Positions 1 through 4,630 of a DNA stretch of 5,832 bases are shown piece after piece. Numbering within the stretch: the stretch's first letter is position 1; each line of letters opens with the position of its first letter. The notes beneath the pieces were generated by a model that saw only the letters and a list, made by a program, of their open reading frames with translations, ran no database searches and was not told where the DNA came from. The stretch is from positions 1 to 5,832 of the forward strand of contig DATADC010000112.1 of NCBI GenBank assembly GCA_036258735.1. Direction: 5' to 3'. The position numbers were made by a program, and so were the translations under genes. Source of the DNA: JAPSGM01 sp036258735. GTDB taxonomy: Bacteria > Chloroflexota > Limnocylindria > QHBO01.

Positions 1-377
1 GCCAGAGGCGGGGAGGCCGCGCCGACCTGCCGCTCTCCTGCGAGAGCCGCGCCGGCCGCAACCACTACCAGCGCGGCGAAGAGCGCCGCCGCCAGCGTCG
101 CGGTCCATGCCCGCACGCCGCCCTGCTGCGTGGCGGCGGTCAGCACCGGTCCGGCGGCCAGCGCTGCCGCCAGCAGCCAGGTGCCGGGCAGCAGCGCCGA
201 GGACGACGGCGGGGCCAGGGCGAACCACGTCGCCGCCAGCACAGGAGCCACCAGCATCCCGGCCGCAGCGACCCAGGTCAGCGGCTGGGTCCAGTCCTCG
301 GGATCGTCGGGCGCCACGACCTCGCCCAGCCGAACGCTGACCGGAACGACGTCGTCGTCTCGGGGACCGTCGCTCAC
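1..377 (-). CDS. Multi-pass membrane protein, partial (runs off left edge)
   Basis: I do not recognise this protein. The minus-strand frame is open from a GTG at 377-375 to the window edge, giving 125 complete codons with no stop. The first 32 residues are hydrophilic and acidic (DDD at 7-9, DDPED at 24-28). Three hydrophobic segments follow, at about 35-55, 62-82 and 92-113, rich in Ala, Val and Leu, so a polytopic inner-membrane protein is expected with its N-terminus probably in the cytoplasm. The start overlaps the cysS stop in a GTGA arrangement (377-374), which suggests translational coupling to cysS. A GGAGGAG-like stretch lies inside the end of cysS, about 20 nt upstream, too far for a normal ribosome site. 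The reading frame, overlap and membrane character are seen directly; no function is assigned. Confidence 0.72.
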   Translation of the reverse strand, partial: MSDGPRDDDVVPVSVRLGEVVAPDDPEDWTQPLTWVAAAGMLVAPVLAATWFALAPPSSSALLPGTWLLAAALAAGPVLTAATQQGGVRAWTATLAAALFAALVVVAAGAALAGERQVGAASPPL

Positions 378-1660
378 GCGGTCATCACGGCGCCTGGCTC
401 CTCCGGCGCGGGCGCGGCCGGTACGGTGGCCAGCCGCAGTCCGAGCACGCGGGCGCCCAGCTCACGCACCATCCAGCCCGCGTCCACGCGGAGGCCGGCG
501 TCATCGGTCGCCAGCGCCAGGGCGGCCAGCGCATGCAGCTCGGGAAGTGCGGTCGGCGTGTCGAGGTCGTCGTCCATGGCGGCCAGGAAGCGGGCGCGGT
601 GCTCAGCCACCAGCGGGTGCAGCTTCTCAGGATCGGCCAGGGCCGGCGCCAGCGGCTCGATCTCCTCGGCGGCCTGGGCGGCGCGCCGGAGGTGGGCGAC
701 GGCGGCGGTGGAGGCCTCCACATCGGCCTCGTGGAAGTCGACCTCCGAGCGGTAGTGGTGGCCGACCAAGTAGTGGCGGATGGCGTCGCCGGGGTAGGAG
801 GCCAGCAGGTCGCGAACCAGCACCAGGTTCCCCAGTGACTTGCTCATCTTGTCGCCGTCGAAGCTGAGCATGCCGGCGTGCAGCCACCAGCCCACGAAGG
901 GTCGGCGGCGGGTGGCGCCCTCGGACTGGGCGATCTCCGACTCGTGGTGCGGGAAGGCCAGATCCGCGCCGCCGCCGTGGATCTCGAACTGCGGCCCCAG
1001 GTAGGCGGTGCTCATGGCCGAGCACTCGATGTGCCAGCCGGGGCGCCCGGGGCCCCACGGCGACGGCCAGGACGGCTCGTCCGCGGCCGATGGCTGCCAC
1101 AGCACGAAGTCCAGCGGGTCACGCTTTCCCGGCATGTCCGGCACGTTGCCGCGCTCGTTGGCAACCGGCAGCATGGCGTCGCGCGGAAGGCGCGACAGCT
1201 CCCCGTAGGTCGGCCACGAGTCGATCGAGAAGTACACGTGACCCTGGGCCTGGTAGGCGTGGCCGTTGGCCAGCAGCCGCCCGATGAGCTCCTGCATCTG
1301 GGCGATGTGCTGCGTGGCGCGGGGATATCGGTCCGGCGGCAGCCAATTGAGCGCTGCCATCTCGGTCAGGAAGGTGGTGACGTGGCGGTTGCCGAGCGCC
1401 AGGTAGTCCTCGCCCAGCTCGCGTGCGCGCCGCAGCATGTCGTCGTCGACGTCGGTCAGGTTCTGGACGTACGTCACGCGGTGGCCCAGGTACTCCAGGT
1501 ACCGGTGCAGGACGTCGAAGCCGACGTAGGTGAAGGCGTGGCCGAGGTGCCCGGTGTCGTACGGCGTCACGCCGCAGACGTAGAGTCCCACCGGCCCGGC
1601 GCCCAGCGGGGCGAACGGCACCGCCTCGCTCCGGCGGGTGTCGTACAGCCGCAGCGTCAT
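374..1660 (-). CDS. cysS: Cysteine--tRNA ligase, class I, with MshC-like features
   Basis: This 428-residue cytosolic enzyme should charge tRNA-Cys with cysteine using ATP. The class I signatures are HLGH at 38-41 (HIGH motif) and KMSKS at 271-275. The zinc site that selects cysteine is complete by alignment with E. coli CysRS: Cys29 (in YVCG), Cys213 (in WHIEC), His238 and Glu242 (in FPHHESE). Some motifs instead look like mycothiol ligase MshC: CGVTPYD at 29-35, PSWPSP at 196-201 and GNLVLV after KMSKS. About 153 residues follow KMSKS, against roughly 190 in E. coli CysRS and about 120 in MshC, so the anticodon-binding end is short. Glu242, normally absent from MshC, and LGN after KMSKS favour CysRS. 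The ATG at 1660 fits the family N-terminus, though no Shine-Dalgarno is visible and a hairpin lies just upstream. Confidence 0.9.
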   Translation of the reverse strand: MTLRLYDTRRSEAVPFAPLGAGPVGLYVCGVTPYDTGHLGHAFTYVGFDVLHRYLEYLGHRVTYVQNLTDVDDDMLRRARELGEDYLALGNRHVTTFLTEMAALNWLPPDRYPRATQHIAQMQELIGRLLANGHAYQAQGHVYFSIDSWPTYGELSRLPRDAMLPVANERGNVPDMPGKRDPLDFVLWQPSAADEPSWPSPWGPGRPGWHIECSAMSTAYLGPQFEIHGGGADLAFPHHESEIAQSEGATRRRPFVGWWLHAGMLSFDGDKMSKSLGNLVLVRDLLASYPGDAIRHYLVGHHYRSEVDFHEADVEASTAAVAHLRRAAQAAEEIEPLAPALADPEKLHPLVAEHRARFLAAMDDDLDTPTALPELHALAALALATDDAGLRVDAGWMVRELGARVLGLRLATVPAAPAPEEPGAVMTA

Positions 1661-1665
1661 GACGG

Positions 1666-1684
1666 CGCCAGCCGGCCGCTGGCG
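1666..1684 (-). promoter_or_regulatory. Inverted repeat in the cysS leader
   Basis: Perfect 7-bp arms (CGCCAGC and GCTGGCG) flank a 5-nt loop and end five bases before the cysS ATG. In a cysS mRNA this hairpin would sit where the ribosome binds, and no Shine-Dalgarno is visible there. It could lower or regulate translation initiation. In DNA this GC-rich, a chance repeat is also plausible. Confidence 0.35.
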
Positions 1685-1693
1685 GCTTGCCCC

Positions 1694-1713
1694 GCCGGGT
1701 AGAATCGCCCGGC
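1694..1713. promoter_or_regulatory. Operator-like inverted repeat around a TAGAAT -10-like hexamer
   Basis: Perfect 6-bp arms, GCCGGG at 1694-1699 and CCCGGC at 1708-1713, flank an 8-nt centre that contains TAGAAT at 1700-1705 on the plus strand. The hexamer resembles a sigma-70 -10 element for the small gene at 1762, giving a leader of roughly 50 nt. I see no convincing -35 box. The repeat lies between two divergent genes, where a repressor site would be expected. Both the promoter and the operator reading are inference. Confidence 0.3.
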
Positions 1714-1761
1714 CGACGGGGGACCGGTCAGCCGCCGACCGAACGCCGAGGGACTGGGACG

Positions 1762-1869
1762 ATGTGGGAAGTCCTGCGCTGGTTCGCGGTCTTCGTGATC
1801 GCGGTGCTGCTCATGGTCGCGGGGATCTTCTGGCTGATGGGCCGCCCGCTGCCGATCCCGAACTTCTGA
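1762..1869 (+). CDS. Small single-pass membrane peptide, 35 aa
   Basis: I do not recognise this small protein. The ATG at 1762 opens a 35-codon frame ending in TGA. Residues 1-6 are MWEVLR, a hydrophobic helix spans about 7-26, and the peptide ends in a short tail with GRPLPIPNF. The aromatic residues Trp7 and Phe8 at one end and Trp24 at the other fit the membrane interfaces. A GAGG-type ribosome site at 1748-1751 lies 10 nt before the ATG, so this start is preferred over an upstream in-frame ATG at 1687, which would add an Arg/Pro-rich stretch with no leader logic. It diverges from cysS and converges on the gene ending at 1887, with 17 bp between stops. It is the only plus-strand gene in the window. 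It might be a small regulator or subunit of a membrane complex, but the sequence does not say which. Confidence 0.62.
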   Translation: MWEVLRWFAVFVIAVLLMVAGIFWLMGRPLPIPNF

Positions 1870-1886
1870 GCCCCCGATCCGCCCGC

Positions 1887-2351
1887 TCACCACAGGTCCG
1901 GCTTGGTGCTCATGAGCAGGCCGATGGCGCCAGTGGCGGCCGCCATGCCGTACGCCACGTATCGCTGCTGTCGCGCTCGCCGGCGCCAGACCGCGTCGTC
2001 CACGCCCTGACCGATGCCAACCAGCCGTCGGAGGTTCGGCCGCGAGATGAAGGCGGCCACCAGCACGTTGACGGCATACAGCACCAGCGCGGTGAGCAGC
2101 CATGGCCGCGTGAGCAGCTGCGTGCCCAGGATCAGCAGCAGGCCGGCGCCGGTCAGCGCCAGGCCCGCGGCCACGACCAGTGACCCGGTGCCCTGCATGG
2201 CGATCAGGACACGCGCCAGCGGATTCGACGGCATGGCTACACCGTCGCCCGCCGATCTGCGCCGCACGAGGAACGGCAGCACCAGGCTCGGTGCGAGCAG
2301 CGCCACGGCCAGGGTGATATGGACGGCGAGGAGGACGGGGAACCACGACAC
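1887..2351 (-). CDS. Four-helix integral membrane protein, DUF2269-like
   Basis: This 154-residue protein has four predicted membrane helices at about 5-28, 47-76, 84-103 and 131-148. Short basic loops (RRR at 30-32, RPNLRRL at 104-110, RRRARQQR at 123-130) give a positive-inside pattern. His11 in the first helix, Gln53 and Gly54 in the second, and FISRPN at the end of the third resemble the DUF2269 group of predicted membrane proteins, whose function is not established. The similarity is judged from memory, so the family call is tentative while the topology is firm. The start is a GTG preceded by GGGGAG only 2 nt away, closer than usual. The next gene upstream ends 36 bp away on the same strand, so co-transcription is possible. 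Its 3' end faces the small plus-strand gene. Confidence 0.8.
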   Translation of the reverse strand: MSWFPVLLAVHITLAVALLAPSLVLPFLVRRRSAGDGVAMPSNPLARVLIAMQGTGSLVVAAGLALTGAGLLLILGTQLLTRPWLLTALVLYAVNVLVAAFISRPNLRRLVGIGQGVDDAVWRRRARQQRYVAYGMAAATGAIGLLMSTKPDLW

Positions 2352-2360
2352 GGCTCCCCG

Positions 2361-2366
2361 ATGCTA
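2361..2366 (-). promoter_or_regulatory. Candidate -10 element for the gene starting at 2351
   Basis: The minus strand reads TAGCAT, followed by 9 nt and then the GTG start. This would place transcription initiation within a few bases of the start codon. A CTGACC lies 19 nt upstream as a poor -35 candidate. It matches the spacing seen before the genes at 3428 and 4387. Confidence 0.25.
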
Positions 2367-2387
2367 GCGCAGCCCGCTTGGGGGTGG

Positions 2388-2747
2388 TCAGGCGGCGGTC
2401 TGAGTGCCGCTGCGGGCCGTCGTTGCCTTGCGCGAGCGGGTGGACGTGGTGGCGGACCCGTTGCCAAAGCGGTTGGCGAGCGCCGCCAGGTTCACGCTCC
2501 ATCCGACGCCGAACACTGGCTCGCCGATGACCTGGTTGCTGCGCGGGTTCCACCACGCCGACACCACCCGGCCCGGCGTCGGGATACGGAAGTCGTACGG
2601 CACGAAGCCCAGCAGCCGGCCGTGCCAGGTCCGTTGTTCCGGGGGCTGTCGCAGCTCCTGGTAGATCGCGCCGGCGACTGCGCCGAGAGCCAGCATCCGG
2701 ATGAGCCAGGCGAGGTCCTCCAGCTCGGACCGAAGCGTCTTGAGCAT
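2388..2747 (-). CDS. Membrane-anchored protein with DUF5808-like tail
   Basis: This is a 119-residue protein of unknown function. One hydrophobic segment at about 13-30 probably anchors it in the membrane. A short linker (about 31-58) follows, then a segment from about 64 to 93 with the pattern W-x-N-P-x-x-x-x-V-I-x-x-P-x-F-G-x-G-W-S-V-N. This resembles the small DUF5808 domain, whose usual form is an N-P-D-D-x-R-x-x-V-P-K-x-x-G-x-G-W-T-x-N-x-A pattern. The role of that domain is not known. The last 25 residues are Thr/Ser/Arg-rich and look disordered. The ATG at 2747 is preceded by a GGGG stretch, a weak ribosome site. It starts 33 bp after the SpoIID-like gene ends and stops 36 bp before the next gene, all on one strand, so an operon is plausible. 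The family call rests on recalled pattern only. Confidence 0.72.
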   Translation of the reverse strand: MLKTLRSELEDLAWLIRMLALGAVAGAIYQELRQPPEQRTWHGRLLGFVPYDFRIPTPGRVVSAWWNPRSNQVIGEPVFGVGWSVNLAALANRFGNGSATTSTRSRKATTARSGTQTAA

Positions 2748-2780
2748 GGGGCCCCTGCGCTCGCAAGCCGCGTGCCGCGG

Positions 2781-3428
2781 TTACGGCGACGCTGTCGGGG
2801 GCGGTGGCGGCGTGGTGACGCTGACGTCGGGGTAGTAGTAGGTCAGCACGATCTCCGCGGCGGTCATGCCCTCGAGCCCGCACGCCTGCGTGCCCCACTG
2901 GTAGGCCTTCGTGCCATTCGCGTTCGCCCCGCACGGGTGATCCGGCGAGCCCGCGTCGTAGTACGTGGGGAAGATCGCTCCGTCGCGGTGCACCAGCCAA
3001 TCCCACGTCGCGTCCACCGCCCGGGCGGTGCGCCGGTAGATCGGCTTGGAAGGGTCGTACACCTGGTCCCGCACGTCGTCGCGGATGTCATAGCACTCGC
3101 CGCGGGCATTCACGCCGCCGCGCCAGTTGAGTACCTGATACCAGGCGTAGTTTCGGACCATGAGCGCGCCGGAGCGCAGGGACCGGGCCGTCCAGGAGCT
3201 GATCCATTCCCGGGAGAGGACGTTCTTGGTGTAGCGGCGGAAGCGCACGACGTCTACCTCGCCGGTGGCGTGACGGAAGACGCGGATGGTGGGCGGTGGA
3301 GCCGTGTGCGACGACCAGCCCGAGCACGAGGCGGCGCGGGCCACGGGCGGCACGCCCGGACCGAGCGTGGCAACCATGGTCGCTACCAGTGCAACGACCG
3401 CGGCGGCGCCGATGATTCGTCGGGACAT
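2781..3428 (-). CDS. Secreted SpoIID/LytB-domain protein
   Basis: This 215-residue exported protein probably acts on cell-wall glycan. A signal peptide is clear: basic MSRR, a hydrophobic core at about 5-22, and a likely cleavage after ARA near residue 32. The mature part follows the SpoIID/LytB order. YTKNVLSREW at 66-75 matches the segment carrying the catalytic Glu of SpoIID (here Glu74). RSLRSGALMVRNYAW at 82-96 matches the usual alanine-rich 'ALKAQAVAARTYA' helix. YQWGTQACG at 176-184 and AEIVLTYYYPDV at 191-202 match the conserved end. The canonical SSGG segment is missing, replaced by a short loop (AGSPDHPCG, 159-167). Four cysteines remain (35, 112, 166, 183), possibly two disulfides. 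A Pro/Thr tail ends the protein. SpoIID is a lytic transglycosylase for peptidoglycan; activity here is inferred. The ATG at 3428 is chosen because it begins the signal peptide. Confidence 0.85.
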   Translation of the reverse strand: MSRRIIGAAAVVALVATMVATLGPGVPPVARAASCSGWSSHTAPPPTIRVFRHATGEVDVVRFRRYTKNVLSREWISSWTARSLRSGALMVRNYAWYQVLNWRGGVNARGECYDIRDDVRDQVYDPSKPIYRRTARAVDATWDWLVHRDGAIFPTYYDAGSPDHPCGANANGTKAYQWGTQACGLEGMTAAEIVLTYYYPDVSVTTPPPPPTASP

Positions 3429-3436
3429 GGAGCGGC

Positions 3437-3442
3437 ACGCTA
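3437..3442 (-). promoter_or_regulatory. Candidate -10 element for the SpoIID-like gene
   Basis: The minus strand reads TAGCGT, then 8 nt, then the ATG at 3428. There is no Shine-Dalgarno in between, consistent with a near-leaderless transcript. Just upstream the minus strand carries a GGTGC-type 5-mer repeated about three times (roughly 3442-3457). No recognisable -35 box is present. Confidence 0.28.
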
Positions 3443-3466
3443 CACCGCACCGCACCTCACCAGAAC

Positions 3467-3479
3467 GGACCGATGGTCC
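3467..3479. repeat. Short inverted repeat between the exonuclease and SpoIID-like genes
   Basis: GGACC and GGTCC form 5-bp arms around a 3-nt loop, 9 bp past the exonuclease stop. No T-rich tract follows on the minus strand, so it is not a convincing intrinsic terminator. It may be chance. Confidence 0.25.
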
Positions 3480-3487
3480 TGGCCCGA

Positions 3488-4387
3488 TCAGGCCACCGAC
3501 GCCTGATCTTCCGCCCAGCGATGAACACGCCCGATGACGCCCTGGAACCCGAGCTCCGCACACAGTGCCTCGAACTCGGGTCGCCGCACGCCGCGCCACT
3601 CGAGGTCGTCGAGGGCGCCGGAGATGGCGGCATCGGCGTTCAGCGTGGCGAGCCGCCTGTAGAGCATGGCCTCCGCCATGCGTTCGCGGAGCGTGAGGGC
3701 CAGCCGCGCCGCCCCTCGCACCGTGATGTCCCACGCCGCGGCCGACGGCGGCACGGCCTCCAGGTGCTGCCACCTGCGGAGGACCGCCGCGGCGGTCTTC
3801 GACCCCCAGCCGGGCAGACCCGGGTAGCCATCCGAGCTGTCTCCCACCAGCGCGAGGTAGTCGGGGATGCTCATCGGCAAGACCCCGAACTTGGCGATGA
3901 CGCCGGACTCGTCATACGTGATCCGGCGCATGCGGTCGCGCAGCACCACACGGCCGTCATCCACGCACTGCGCCAGGTCCTTGTCGACGCTGCAGATCAC
4001 GATCTGTTCGACGCGCGGATCGGTGGCGAAACGCGCGACTGCGGCCGCCAGCGCGTCGTCGGCTTCGTCCTCGACCATGGCCCAGGTGGTGATGCCCAGT
4101 GCCCGCAACGCGCGTTCCGCGTCGCGGAACTGCGCCAGCAGGTCCGGATCGAGGCCGATGCTGCTCTTGTAGCCGGGAAAGACGTCGTTACGCCAGCTCT
4201 CGATGACGTAATCGGTGGCAGCGCCGATGTGGGTCACGTCCGGCTCGCGCAGCAGCGACAGCATGCTGTCGACCAGGCCGCGGACAGCGTTCACCGGCCG
4301 GCCGTCGGGGCCGTGCTCCAGCGGCCGCCCGGGCGAGTAGAAGGCCCGGAACAGCTCGAAGGTGGCGTCGACCAGGTGCACCTTCAC
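3488..4387 (-). CDS. Stand-alone 5'-3' exonuclease (Pol I N-domain / FEN family)
   Basis: This 299-residue protein is a metal-dependent 5' nuclease of the type that removes RNA primers and 5' flaps in replication and repair. The carboxylates of the two metal sites match the Taq polymerase 5' nuclease pattern with the same local spacing: Asp7, Asp59, Glu108-Asp110-Asp111 (EADD), Asp135 and Asp137 (VDKD), Asp183 and Asp186 (GDSSD). Arg66 and Lys74 correspond to the basic residues of the usual 'FR...YK' helix. GDSSDGYPGLPGWGSKTAA, from 182, is the helix-3-turn-helix DNA-binding loop. There is no polymerase domain; about 300 residues is normal for stand-alone members. One change is seen: the Arg that usually closes the 'YKxxR' motif is Ile77. 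The start is GTG with no Shine-Dalgarno. Full-length polA is presumably elsewhere. Family assignment is firm; the exact cellular role is inferred. Confidence 0.93.
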   Translation of the reverse strand: MKVHLVDATFELFRAFYSPGRPLEHGPDGRPVNAVRGLVDSMLSLLREPDVTHIGAATDYVIESWRNDVFPGYKSSIGLDPDLLAQFRDAERALRALGITTWAMVEDEADDALAAAVARFATDPRVEQIVICSVDKDLAQCVDDGRVVLRDRMRRITYDESGVIAKFGVLPMSIPDYLALVGDSSDGYPGLPGWGSKTAAAVLRRWQHLEAVPPSAAAWDITVRGAARLALTLRERMAEAMLYRRLATLNADAAISGALDDLEWRGVRRPEFEALCAELGFQGVIGRVHRWAEDQASVA

Positions 4388-4395
4388 GTCGGGTC

Positions 4396-4401
4396 AGGAT
4401 A
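4396..4401 (-). promoter_or_regulatory. Candidate -10 element for the exonuclease gene
   Basis: The minus strand reads TATCCT, a fair match to TATAAT, followed by 8 nt and the GTG at 4387. No Shine-Dalgarno lies between, so a leaderless or near-leaderless mRNA is likely if the promoter is real. No -35 box is visible. Confidence 0.33.
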
Positions 4402-4414
4402 GATGGCGTCGCCT

Positions 4415-4426
4415 CACCCGCGGGTG
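4415..4426. repeat. 12-bp perfect palindrome upstream of the exonuclease gene
   Basis: CACCCG directly abuts CGGGTG, a perfect palindrome 14 bp beyond the candidate -10, in the region where a regulator could bind. It could be an operator. GC-rich DNA produces such sites by chance, so the call is weak. Confidence 0.3.
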
Positions 4427-4544
4427 CCGGCCGCGATCACGCGTCCGCCGCATGCGCCAGTATCCGCCGATAAGTCGCTGGTAAGCGGTCGCATGGCACG
4501 CTAGGCACCGCGGGGGAGCAGCGCGGGCGCGTGCCCTGCGAGAT

Positions 4545-4569
4545 CGTCCGGATCGCCCGCGACCGGACG
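4545..4569. repeat. Strong imperfect hairpin downstream of the acyl-CoA mutase gene
   Basis: Seven pairs (4545-4551 with 4563-4569), a bulged A at 4552 and three more pairs (4553-4555 with 4560-4562) close on a 4-nt loop at 4556-4559. This is the strongest secondary structure I see in the 243 bp between the mutase stop and the exonuclease start. It lies 61 bp past the mutase stop. It lacks a T-tract on either strand, so it may be a 3'-end-protecting or Rho-associated structure rather than a standard terminator. Confidence 0.45.
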
Positions 4570-4630
4570 CCGCGCAGCTCCCTCGCATGCCACATGGGCT
4601 TCGCCCCCGGGCCGCGGCGGAGTCTCGTCG

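Larger units (their letters stand above)
4388..4630. other. Intergenic region without a gene
   Basis: I find no coding sequence with family resemblance, no tRNA cloverleaf and no riboswitch core. Open frames here are short and Arg-rich, as expected from GC-rich non-coding DNA. Besides the hairpin and palindrome listed separately, a 7-bp inverted pair (GGCACGC at 4495-4501, GCGTGCC at 4529-4535) is present. The region presumably holds the 3' end of the mutase transcript and the exonuclease promoter. Confidence 0.6.

Noticed and set aside
374..1660. Calling the cysS gene mshC
   Set aside because: Glu242 of the zinc site, the LGN after KMSKS and the longer C-terminus favour CysRS; only some motifs are MshC-like.
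878..1702. Plus-strand open frame of 274 codons opposite cysS
   Set aside because: It is antisense to the catalytic core of CysRS, whose motifs are all intact, so it is a shadow frame.
1657..3006. Minus-strand open frame of 449 codons
   Set aside because: It crosses three better-supported genes in another frame, is dominated by Arg, Pro and Gly, and matches no family.
2319..3506. Long plus-strand open frame of 395 codons
   Set aside because: It lies antisense to three minus-strand genes with family matches or clear topology, is Arg/Ala/Gly-rich and shows no domain. GC-rich DNA gives long shadow frames.
3429..3773. Upstream extension of the SpoIID-like frame to 330 residues
   Set aside because: The extension overlaps the exonuclease in another frame and would bury the signal peptide; the ATG at 3428 is right at the signal sequence.
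4600..4614. GGGC-TTC-GCCC mini hairpin just after the mutase stop as a terminator
   Set aside because: The stem is only four pairs and no T-tract follows on the minus strand.
4388..4630. tRNA or other structured RNA in the largest gap
   Set aside because: No T-loop GTTCGA-type signature, acceptor stem or cloverleaf could be built; only isolated hairpins are present.
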